From Archilochus colubris (Eukaryota; Chordata; Aves; Apodiformes; Trochilidae): DNA of 64,000 nucleotides. The translations under genes and the position numbers were made by a program. Position 1 is the first letter of the stretch; each line of letters opens with the position of its first letter. Shown in pieces: positions 44,985 to 55,635 of this stretch. The stretch covers positions 18,236,401 through 18,300,400 of the forward strand of contig CM041086.1 in NCBI GenBank assembly GCA_023079485.1, given 5' to 3'. The notes below the pieces were generated by a model. It made no database searches and was not told where the DNA came from. It was given only the letters and a program-made list of their open reading frames with translations.

Positions 44985-47335
44985 TTTCCAAAGATAATTT
45001 CCTACTCCAGCTGGTAAATGAGCCTACCAGGGATGGAGCCCCCCTTGACCTTCTCTTCACAAACAGAGAGGGGCTGGTGGGAGATGTGGTGGTCAGTGGA
45101 TGTCTGGGACTCAGTGATCATGAAATAGTAAAGTTTTCAATACTCAGGGATACAAGGAGGGTGGTCAATAAAACCTCTACGCTGGACTTCTGGAGGACAG
45201 ATTTTGGCCTATTCAGAAGACTAGTCCAGAGTATACCCTGGGAAACAGCCCCTGAAAACAAAGGGGTCCAGGAGGGATGGTCATACTTCAAGGAACAAGT
45301 TTTGAAAGCACAGGAGCAGCTGTCCTGGTGTGCTGAAAGGCAAGCTGGTGGGGAAGAGACCGGTCTGGCTGAACAGGGAGACTTTGAAAGAAATGAGGGT
45401 AAAGAAGAGGGCCTACCAATTATGGAAAAAAGGGCTAACTACTCAGGAGGAATTTAGGAATATAGTCAGGTTGTGTAGAAAGAAAATTAGAGAGACAAAG
45501 GCACAACTTGAACTGAATCTCACCACCTCTGTGAAGGAGAACAAAAAGTCCTTCTACAGATACATCAGCAGCAAAAGGAGGGGCAAGGAAAACATCCATT
45601 CTTTTCTGGACATGGGTGGGAATAGAGTTGTCAAAGATGAAGAAAAGGCCGAGGTATTTAACACCTTCTTTACCTCAGTTTTCAACAGTAAGACAGGTTA
45701 CCCTGAGGACAGATGGCTTCTGGAGCTTATAGAAGGTGACAGGAATCTAAACAACCCCCCTGTAATCCTGAAGGACACAGTCAGTGACCTACTGAGATGC
45801 TTGGATCCCCACAAGTCTATGGGACCAGAGGGGATCCACCCAAGGGTAATGAAGGAGCTGGCAGAAGAGCTTGCCAAGCCTCTATCATCTACCAACAGTC
45901 CTGGCTCACGGGGGACATCCCAGGTGATTGGAAGTTGGGGAATGTCACACCAATCCACAAAAAGGGCCGGAAAGAGGACCCAGGAAACTCCAGTCCCGTC
46001 AGCCTGACCTCAGTGCCTGGCAGGGTTATGGAACAGATCATCCTCAGTGCAATCACACAGCACCTGCAGGATGGGCAAGGGATCAGACCCAGCCAGCACG
46101 GGGTTAGGAAGGGCAGGTCCTGTCTGACCAACCTGAGCTCCTTTTATGATCAGGTGACCTGTCTGGTGGATGAGGGGAAGGCTGTGGATGTGGTCTGCCT
46201 GGACTTCAGCAAGGCCTTTGACACCGTCTCCCACAGCATCCTCCTGAAAAAACTATCAGCCCACAGCTTGGACAGGGGCACTCTGCGCTGGGTTAGGAAC
46301 TGGCTGGAGGGCCGGGCCCAGAGAGTGGTGCTGAACGGGGCTGATCCAGTTGTCAGCCAGTCACTAGTGGTGTCCCCCAGGGATCAGTATTGGGCCCAGT
46401 TCTGTTCAATATCTTTATTGATGATTTAGATGAGGGGATTGAGTCCATCATCAGCAAATTCACAGATGACACCAAGCTGGGGGGGAGTGTGGATCAGCTG
46501 GAAGGCAGGAGGGCTCTGCAGAGGGACCTGGACAGACTGGAGAGTTGGGCCGATTCCAACGGGATGAGGTTCAACATTCCAAGTGCCGGGTCCTGCACTT
46601 TGGCCACAACAACCCCATGGGGAGCTCCAGGCTGGGCACAGAGGGGCAGAAAGGGACCTGGGAGTCTGGATTGCCAGGAAGCTGAACAGGAGCCAGCAGT
46701 GTGCCCAGGTGGCCAAGAAGGCCAATGGCATCCTGGGCTGGCTCAGGAACAGCGTGGCCAGCAGGTCCAGGGAAGGGATTCTGCCCCTGTGCTCAGCCCT
46801 GGGAGGCCACAGCTTGAGTCCTGTGTCCAGTTCTGGGCCCCTCAGCTCAAGGAAGGAGCTTGAGGTGCTGGAGCAGGTCCAGAGAAGAGCAAGGAGGCTG
46901 TGAAGGGATCCAGCAGAATTCCTGTGAGGAAGGAAGGGCTGAGGGAGCTGGGGGTGTTGAGGCTGGAGAAGAGGAGGCTCAGGGGAGACCTCATCACTCT
47001 CTCCAACTCCCTGAAAGGAGGTTGGAGCCAGGGGGGGGTTGGGCTCTTTTCCCAGGCAACTCTCAGCAAGACAAGAGGGCAGGGTCTCAAGTTGTGCCAG
47101 GGGAGGTTTAGGTTGGAGATGAGAAAGAATTTCTTTCTGGAGAGGGTGATCAGGCATTGGAATGGGCTGCCCAGGGAAGTAGTGGATTCTCCGTGTCTGG
47201 AGATCTTTCCAAAGAGCCTGGATGTGGCACTGAGTGCCATGGGCTGGGAACCACGGGGGGAGTGGATCAAGGGTTGGACTTGATGAGCTCTGAGGTCCCT
47301 TCCAACCCAGCCCATTCTGTGATTCTAGGATTTCT
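44985..47335 (+). mobile_element. Long CR1 with broken ORF2 (copy C)
   Basis: 5'-truncated CR1 starting near the end of the endonuclease domain (PTRDGAPLDLLFTNREG, LSDHEIVKFSIL). It continues through the linker (KSFYRYISSKRRGKENI) and the reverse transcriptase ([39 protein letters not shown]) to a 3' end in ATTCTGTGATTCTAGGATT. The frame changes near 45335, near 45890, near 46375 and again after about 46530, so it is a pseudogene. The catalytic box reads FTDD, where CR1 usually has FADD. Its 3' 850 bp nearly match copies A and B. Confidence 0.97.
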
Positions 47336-47600
47336 CAAACCCAGCCACACTTCTCCAAAGGAAAAGCCATCCCAATGCTTCTTCCCACGCCTTCCCACTC
47401 AGCTCTAATGGGCTTCACACTAACGAGCACCAGCCAAATTAAGCTGTTGGATGGAGCATGTGCTGAGGGGGCAGCCAGCCTGCTCCTCACCTCTTTCTGA
47501 TAGCAGGGATTTGTTTAAAGAAACGATTCCTAATATTCAATAAATGGCAGTTTTAATTTCTTCTTCATACATGATCTTAAAATGAGATTTTAAATTTTTT

Positions 47601-47610
47601 TTTATTTATT
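47601..47610 (-). terminator. NEXMIF: Candidate distal NEXMIF poly(A) signal
   Basis: TTTATTTATT on the plus strand gives two overlapping AATAAA hexamers on the minus strand, at the far end of an AT-rich stretch and just before the CR1 copy C tail. Confidence 0.4.
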
Positions 47611-50249
47611 CCATAAACAATATAACAAAACTCAGCAAGTTAACAATATGACGTTTTCACCATACAGAGTCAGTCACAAATATTTAAAACCTTTGCAACA
47701 AGAACAACAAAACCCAAAATATTACAAGAATAATTTACAAGAGGATCTATAAAACAGCAAAGCGCTCACAAATTTTCCAGTTTCCTTTACACAATATCAC
47801 TACACTCTTTCACAACATTTCTTTTTATTACAAAATTCCCAACAAAAGTTTAATTTTTTTCTTTGTATTTTGGTTTTTAAAACCAGAAACTTTTAAGTAT
47901 ACATCCTTTTATTAACACCCGAAGGTGCAAAAAAAGGGAAACCTCACACATACAAACACTTCACAGCACTTTTCTAAGAAAAATATACACTTACAAAATA
48001 TTTTACAAATTGGCACACTTAAAAATATACAAGATTTTGTAGGCGTCTTAGAGTGATCCTTAAGAATTATACTTCAATTGACTCTACAGAATATTTATAA
48101 AGCTTATTCTAAAAGAAAAAAGGCAAATCATTTCCAAACATGTTAAAATCGCAGTGTAAAATGTGGAACAGAAATGGATATGTTACATTCATAAAAAGGG
48201 CCATTTAATAGTTCTTAAATGCTCAAGGAGGTGACGGGGAGGGTGGGGGGGGGGAATAAAAGTTTTTCTTTAGCACCATAAAACAGGAGCAACTTCCTAA
48301 CGAGGTGCCTCTAGTTCTATGGGAGGGAACTCAAGGAGCAGTACATTCACATCTCTGGAGGCAGCAGTCGAAAGGCCCCGGCTGGCACCGCGGGCACGGA
48401 ACAGAGCAGCTCCTTGGATTTCTACCCTGCTTCCCACTGGGAGTAAGAGAAAAAAAAGGAGTTGAACTGGTACCTTTCTCTTGTAAGGGGGGGGTGGGGG
48501 GCTGTGGTTTATTTTCGGTTTAAGTCTTCCCTTTGTGCTTTTGAAATGGACGTTTGTCTGGCTAGGGGAGGGGAGTGGGGGATACCAATTTGATTTCGCG
48601 TTTCCTTTCGCACCGAGTGTTCAAAGGCTCAGTAAACGTGTCTGGCAACCCAAGCATCCTGTGAGATGGAGGGCATCCTCCTGCTTTAGATCCCAATTCC
48701 CTCAGATGGCTGTTACTCCACTGTCATTAGTGTCACTTGTTTACCTGAGAAACAGATTTGAAAAGCCTTGCTTCTACCACAGACATTGTACTCTGTTTAT
48801 TTTATATATATTTTTCTTTTTTTTTTCTTTTTTTTTCTTTTTTTTTTTAATTTTTTTCTTCTTCTTTTTGCATTACTTCATGTGCTGAAGAGCTAAAGAG
48901 GCACATTCTCCAATAGATGTCAGCGGCTTGAACCATGCAACTTCCACCAGACCCCCTGGGAGCTGCACAGGCAAAGTCCAACACACCAAGTTGAGAAAGT
49001 AAGAGCAAGGGCCTGATCCTGCACCAACTGAAGTCCACACACCTGATCCTCTTCTCCCTGACACTGACTTCAAGGGATTTTTTTTCTCCTGACTTAACAC
49101 CAATGGCCAGCTGCCATCCAGGGAAGCACTTGGCAAGCAGGAGCTCCCACCCAAGTGCTTTGCTAGGGCAGGGCCTTAAGGAAAGGATATGGTCCAGCAG
49201 GTAATGGATGAAAATGCTGCCAACATCTTTGTTTTGGTTCTTGGCTCATTTGAGCCGTAACACCCAAAAAAACCCTCAGTGACCACTGCTTAAAAAAAAC
49301 AAATGTGCAACAAAGGTTTGGCAAAGCAACCAGCCAACCTTGGCTTTTTCTCTCCACACAGACCCAGCAGGACAGTGCAGCACCAGTGAGGGACAACCCA
49401 ACGTGCTGCTGCTCACCTCTTCCTCCTGCAACACCTGCCTACAGCTGGTCCTGAGTCATTACTCTCAAGCTGGTTTTCTGAAAAAAACCAACAACCTCTG
49501 ACACTTCAAAAAAAAGGAAAGCAAGATGTAAACCTGGTAAGAATTTTTATTTTTATTTTTTTTAAGAAAAATACCTAAAACACAATTACTCAAATCCCCA
49601 TCACTGATATTCTATTTACAAAACCTCTCTATGCAATTACCTCCAGCAAACCTCTGGCTGTTGTGGGGGCAGCTCCTGCTGGGTGGCTGTAGGGTTTCCT
49701 CCTGCGGGCCCATCCTCTGTGCAGCCCAATTGCTGCAGAGAATCAGATGCTTTCCCTGTACCACACGAGAACCTCTGCTCCTCATCCTCCTCCCAGGCAG
49801 CTCAGGTGGATTTTATCACCTTCCTGTGCAAGCAGCTACTTTCCACTTTCTAATTTTGCTGGAGATTGTAAGTTGCCCAACCCGCAGTGTGCCAGCACAG
49901 CACGGTGTAGGAGAGCAGTATCAGTCTGACAAAGAGCCCTGTGGGACACCTCTGGAATGGGAGAGAAACCAGAGGAAAGTAGAAAAGATTTTTTTTTTGG
50001 ATGCTGCAGAATAAACATCTTTAGTGTGGCTTGGATTAGTTGTCCACAACAGCCAAGAGCCCAACTAGAGAGGAGGCTGGAAGTGCACTGGGACTGGGCA
50101 AGAGGATGAACCGAGATGGGAACCAACATGGGGAGCCCCAGGGTGCCTGGGTGGTGGATGGGGATGGATGCAACTAACATCTCAGTCTTCCTACAGCTGG
50201 AGAAGTGCTGTGAAAAACAGAAATTCACCAATACTGATGGGAAGGACGT

Positions 50250-51905
50250 GTGGAAAAAATGAACTCATACGGGTGGGAGGGAAAGGTGGGAAGTGATGAA
50301 AACCTTGAGGTAGTGACAGGCAGGTGGAGGTGAGTTTCAGGAAAGCAAAATTCCAGCTCTTCAAGGAGTCAGGCAGTAGGGAGCAGAACAGAGCTGGCAG
50401 GTCTTTAAGGATGCTTTCCATAGAGAGCAAGAGCTCTGGATCCCCAGATGTAAGAAGTCAGGCAAGGAAGGCAAGAGACTGGCATGGCTGAGTCAAGACC
50501 TGCTGGCCAGACTAGAGGGCATGAAGGAAGTGCTCAGGCAGTGAAAACAGGGACAGAGATCCTGGGAAGAGTCTAGGAACACTGCCCAGGTGTGTAGGGA
50601 TGGGATCAGGAAGGCCAAGATGTGGATGGAGCTGAACTTGGCAAAGACCATGAAGAATAAGAAGGACTTCTGCAGGTACATCAGCCAGAAAAGGAAGGTC
50701 AAAGAACACAACTGGCAAACTGGTAACAGTGGATGAGAAGAAGACTGATTCAGCAACCAGTTGTTGGTATTCAACAAGCTTTTTACCTTAGTCTTCTCTA
50801 GCAGCCTCTCTTCCCACACCTCTCGAGTGGATAGACAGCAAGGCAGGGACTCAGGGACCAAAGTCCATCCCATGGTAAGGGAAGATCAGGTTTGAGACCA
50901 CCTGAGGAACCTGAACAGGCATAAGTCTAAGGGACCTGATGAGATGCATCCTCAGGTCCTGAGGGAATCAGCTGATATCTGAAGAGTCACGGTGGTCAGG
51001 TGAAGCCCCTAGAGCCTGGGGAAAAGGGGGACACTGCACCCACTTTTTAGAAGGGTAGAAAGGAGGACCCAGGGAATACTGACCTGTCAGCCTCACCTCT
51101 GTGCCTGGGAAGAGCCTGGACCAGACTCTCCTAGAAACTATGCTAAGGACAGGGAAGTGATTCCAGACAACCAGCAAGGATTCACCAAGGGCAAGTACTG
51201 CCTGACCAACCTGGTGTCCTTCCATGATGGAATGACTACCTCAGTGGAGAAGGGAAGAGCTACAGATGTCATCTCTCTGTGCTTCTGTAAGGCCTTTGAC
51301 ATGGTCCCCCACAACATCCTTCTTTCTAAATCAGAAAGCTGTGGATTTGATGGATGGACTGTTCAGCAGATGAGTTACATCCAGAGAGCAGTGAGCAACA
51401 GCTCCACGTCTGGATGGAGATCAGTGACAAGTGGTGTCCCTCAGGTGTCCAGATCTTCACCAGTGTCACAGACAGTGGGATTGAGTGCACCCTAAGTAAG
51501 TTTGCAGATGTCACCAAGCTGAGTGGTGCAGCTGACATGCCTAAGGGACAGGATGCCATCCACAGGCACCTGGACAAGCTGAAGAAGTGGGCCCATGTGA
51601 ACCTCATGAGGATCCTGCACGGTCCTGCACTTGGGTCAGGGCAACTCCCAGTATCAGTATAGGCTGGTGGTGAAGGGACTGAGAGCAGCCCTGCAGAGAA
51701 GAACTTCAGGAAGAAATTTTTGACCGTGAAGGTTGTGAAACACTGGCCCAGGTTGCCCAGAAGGGTGGCAGATACCCCATCCCTGGAAACATTCAAGGTC
51801 AGGTTAGATCAGGCTCTGAGCAGGCTCTGTCCCTGCTCACTGCAGAGGGGTTGGACTAGCTGTGACCTTTAAAGGTCCTTTCTGACCCAACTTATTCTGA
51901 GTCTC
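50250..51905 (+). mobile_element. Old CR1 with reverse-transcriptase remnant
   Basis: Diverged CR1 on the plus strand. Recognisable pieces are GACCTGCTGGCCAGACTAGAGGG, a reverse-transcriptase fragment (QQGFTKGKYCLTNLVSFHD, CKAFDMVPHNILLSK) and the 3' end GGGGTTGGACTAGCTGTGACC...GGTCCTTTCTGACCCAAC. Many frame breaks and several internal deletions: the segment between the SGVPQ block and the [11 protein letters not shown] block is short. It is clearly older than copies A-C and is antisense to NEXMIF. The left edge is approximate. Confidence 0.88.
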
Positions 51906-54124
51906 TGAAGATCAAAAGGGAGGAGGGCAAATTGGCTCAAGGCAATTCCCAAGTTTTGGGGTCAGTCAGCAGAGAGATCACCTTCTCTGCCACAGAGGAA
52001 GGCCAGTGCCCATTGTGAGGGACCTGGGCTCTTCAGTATCTCCTCAGCCAGAGATTTTTGGGGAAGCCATGAGATGAGAACCAAAGACGGCAGTGATATC
52101 AGAGTGACAGAAGGACTGAAGGAGAGAGCAACAAGGCAGCTGGTATTTGTGATTAACACTGTCCTGAAAAGCCTTGCTGGGTATACATGGATTTCCACCA
52201 CAGAATAAAAAAAGTCAATACCTTTTATGCCTTCTCTTCATCCCCTATTGCACATTTCTTGAATGCAATAAATATTGCTATCTGATCGGGTACAAGGTAT
52301 TTTATGACAAGTCCCATATTAATCATATTAAGCACAAGGAGCACAGTGCAGGCCAAGTGAAATGTGCTTTCAAGTGATGGTTCTGGCTCAAAAAAGAAGG
52401 GCCCTGCTGCATCCCAGCCCTGGACCTGACCTGTCTCTGTAGGAGCAGCAGCAGCAGCCTGAACATCCCAAAGAAGGGAGCCTGGAAACGCCGAAAAAAC
52501 GGAGCAGGGCAACACCATGGCAGTGGGCAGAGCTTGTGGTATCTGATGACCCTACAAAAGGAACAGAGAGCTCTGGGGAAGCAGGAAGGGAAAGTATGGT
52601 GGCTGCAGGTGATGAGATGGAGCCCAGGGATGAAGCACAGCTCTCATCTCCAAAATAAATCCTGAGCATTTTCTGCATCTCTTTTCTGGAGCCAGGGTGA
52701 GATGCTGCACCCTGCAGGGTACCCAGGGACTGCCCTCACTCAGAGCAACTCACTCCAGGCAACGCCAGCATTTCAGTTTTTCACGAAGTAAATGAACATA
52801 CAGGATGGTTTTCAGAATCACTATTTTTTCAGAGTCCCTTCTTTCATCTGTTAAACAAAATGCAATGCAACACCCGTGCTGTTCTCTCCAGGACTGCAGA
52901 GCTGAGCCTAAGCTACACCTCAAGATCTCCAACTGCTAAAAACATTTTCATTCCAAATCAACACTTTGCAACTCTACTTCAGTTTGAAACTTTTTTCTTT
53001 TTTTTTTGCTAAATTAACTTCAAACAATTCTGCTGGTTTGCCTGGTGCGGGGGCTGGAAAAAACCAAAACAAACCTGCTGGTTAGGAAACCCAAGTCTAG
53101 TCCTGTCCTCTACACTCACAACCACAGTGAGAAAGTGATCTCTCCAACTGCTCTTAAGGCTCCTCTTCCTCATCATGTTCTATTGCATAAACGTGTCCAA
53201 GCCTCGTGTCCCTCTGCTCCCGATCGCTCCCAGTCAGCAGGGCTCTTGCATATCAAGGTTGCGTTAAGAAATCAGCAGCAAAATGCACAGGCTCTCAGTT
53301 GCACAAGGAAAATAGATATTTGTTGGGTTTGTTACTCTCTTGGAGGGCGAGGGGAGTGGTGAGGAGGGTTACAGATAAGGCCTTTTTGAGAATACATTTC
53401 GCATTCAATAATTAATGCTGTCTTTAAGTCCAGTCATGTATGATCCGGCCCTGATTGGTTAAGATCACAAATAGCTCCGGTTTTGTTGTGGTGGTTTTGT
53501 TTGTTTGTTTGTTTGTTTTCTTTTCTTTTCTTTTTCTTTTCTTTTTTTTTTTTTTTTTTGTTGTTTTCTTATGAACTGAATCAAAGGAAAGGTTCGGAGT
53601 GGTATTTAAAACTAATGACTTTGCTTCTGAAAGTTCAAACTATATATTGGCATTGCAAGGTCAGACACTTAGGAAACACCAAAGCTATGAGAGGAGAGGC
53701 TCCGCGTCGACAATGTTTAAGAAACCAGTCAAAAAGAAAAGCAAATAGCAAGGAATGTATGAAACGTATTAGTTCTGTCTTTATAACTACTTTAGAATTT
53801 ATCCCAGGTTCTTATAAAATATATAAAACTGAGATACAAAGAATTAGCAATGTAACTTTGCATTTCAAATGATCTTCAGCTACAGGTTTTGCTTTAAGAA
53901 AACAGACACTTGAAAAGCAGCTGTTCTGTAGTCTCTAGATGCAGACACTTGAGTTCCTGGCAAACTTACCGTCAGTGGTTTTCTGAACTCCTCCACCATT
54001 TCAGCTCTCTCCTAGAATGAAACTCAACATTCACCATTAAGTTTTTCTGCTCATGGTTTCACAGAGAGGACATTACCATTTCCCAGCATCGGTTTCAAAG
54101 TTCTTTTTTTTTTCTGTTATTTTT
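51906..54124. other. NEXMIF: Part of the inferred NEXMIF 3' UTR without repeats of note
   Basis: No open frame with recognisable product. Pyrimidine-rich plus-strand tracts at 53500-53560 and 54103-54203 are purine-rich on the NEXMIF sense strand. Confidence 0.4.
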
Positions 54125-54624
54125 TTTACCCCCTTTTTTTCCCTTTTTTAAAAATTTTTGTTTTCCTTTTTTTTTTTCCTTTTTTTTTTTTTTCTTTTTT
54201 CCCTTGATGAGCTTTAAACCACAGGGTGAATCCATGAAATGAGGTAAGTAAATTTGGCACACTTTTAGTCATGTCCATAAAACTTTGGGTAAGTTGTCTA
54301 AGTGAACGATACCGTTTTCCTTGGGAGTTACAGGTGCTTTCAAAGGGGGGGTGGTTAGTACTTAACAACTGGAATGTTTCTAGTAAAACCAAAAGGCATA
54401 GCTGCAGAAAACACTCACAACCCAATGTTGATAGAGAAGTAAAAATATATACAATACAGTCACTTGTTCATAGTTTGGCACAATTGTTTTGTTGTCGTGG
54501 GTAATAGTGCATAAACTACTGTACAACAGTATGACTTGTAAAACAGTCTTTCACAGAGAATACCAGATTAGGTTTGCTTTCAAAGAATAAAATTCCCACA
54601 TTTTCAAACTCTTCATTTCAGCAC

Positions 54625-54850
54625 TTACATTTTAACAGACCACAAGGCAGATTTTGAAAAGGAACCAACGGGAAAAAAAAAAACCAAACCCAAAAAAACC
54701 CAAACCCAAACAAACCAAAAATTAAAAAAAAAAACATAAAACCCAAAGAAACCAACATCAACCGTCTTTCTAGAAAAGGGAGTCTCTTCTTCAAATACAG
54801 GAAAACCCAAAAATGCTGTTTCTGCTTTAAGAAGAATGGAGTCTGATTCC
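54625..54850 (-). CDS. NEXMIF: NEXMIF last coding exon, with extended C-terminus
   Basis: After a TTTCCTGCAG acceptor the minus strand continues the frame of the large exon as ESDSILLKAETAF and PVFEEET. These align with the human C-terminus as I remember it (DSDYNLLKAETTF, PVFEEET), which ends about seven residues later. Here the frame does not stop. It runs through PFSRKTVDVG into a 51-residue tail dominated by Phe, Val, Trp and Gly, encoded by T/G-rich low-complexity sequence, up to TAA at 54625-54627. A one-base shift just after EEET would bring an immediate TAG into frame. The exon itself is secure. The long tail may be real in this bird, a sequencing indel, or an allele-specific change. 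Confidence 0.8.
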
Positions 54851-55635
54851 CTGCAGGAAAAAAATCAAACATTTGATGCCATCTCAGTTAGCTCGTCTGG
54901 AGTCACCACGACGGAGCGAACGCGCTAAAGGCGGGCAGGTACAGAAGATGCAGCTTTAGATGATGCAGGTTAGGAGATACAACAGCAGAGGGGGCCAGAA
55001 AGCACTCAAAATTGCCACGTGAAGCTCAATGAGGAGCGAGTTCTCATTTGCAAAGAGCCTTTTAAGTTTCAAGATCTTGGCTTTTGGATGCATAACCTCT
55101 TTTTTTTTTTTTTTTTTTTTTTTCTGGTTTATTTTTTTACAAAATGTTCCCCTCCCCCCAAAAAAAGTCTTTCCTTGTCAAAATCATTAAAAAGAGCATC
55201 TAATCAGGTTGGTTTTTTTTCCTTTTTTTTTTTTTTTTTGTTTTTCCCCCCAATAAATTAAGTAATTAAAAATTGAAGAAGCCAAACAGCAGAAAAGAGT
55301 AGCCTTGTTAGTTTTTTTAACCCCAGCCAAGCCAGAAAATTGGTCATTCTTTTAGGTAGCTTGCAAGTAATAAGTATTTTCATGCATTTAAAAAAAAAAA
55401 CAAAAAACACCAACCCCAAAACCAACCAAAAAAGCCCAAACCAAAACAACCCCAAAACCAAAAACCAACCAAAACTGTAAAAGGGGAAACGTCTTTTTTT
55501 TTTTTTCTTTTTTTCTTTTTTTTTTTTTTTTTTCATGCAACTTTTGCTTTCAGGAAGGAAAAAACTGAGGAACAGCGGGCTTAGCAGGTGGGAGGGAGGT
55601 TAAGGGGCATTCCAGCCAGTTTGGTGCAGCATTAC
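54851..55635 (-). other. NEXMIF: NEXMIF intron, 785 bp, homopolymer-rich
   Basis: Between a GTAATG donor (55635-55630) and the CCTGCAG acceptor. It contains plus-strand T runs at 55101-55123, 55218-55240 and 55494-55533 and an A/C-rich block at 55388-55478. Long open frames here are low-complexity shadows. Confidence 0.85.

Larger units (their letters stand above)
47590..54624 (-). other. NEXMIF: NEXMIF 3' UTR (probable extent)
   Basis: Sequence after the last NEXMIF coding exon on the minus strand. 47560-48250 is strongly AT-rich and, on the minus strand, reads like a UTR end running into AATAAATAAA at 47610-47601. No other gene lies between. It would be about 7 kb long and would include the old antisense CR1 at 50250-51905. 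Other minus-strand AATAAA hexamers exist, for example at 48801-48796. The extent is inference. Confidence 0.4.

Noticed and set aside
46426..47315. 243- and 157-codon frames on the minus strand
   Set aside because: Antisense to CR1 copy C. The same peptides recur antisense to copies A and B, which shows repeat origin.
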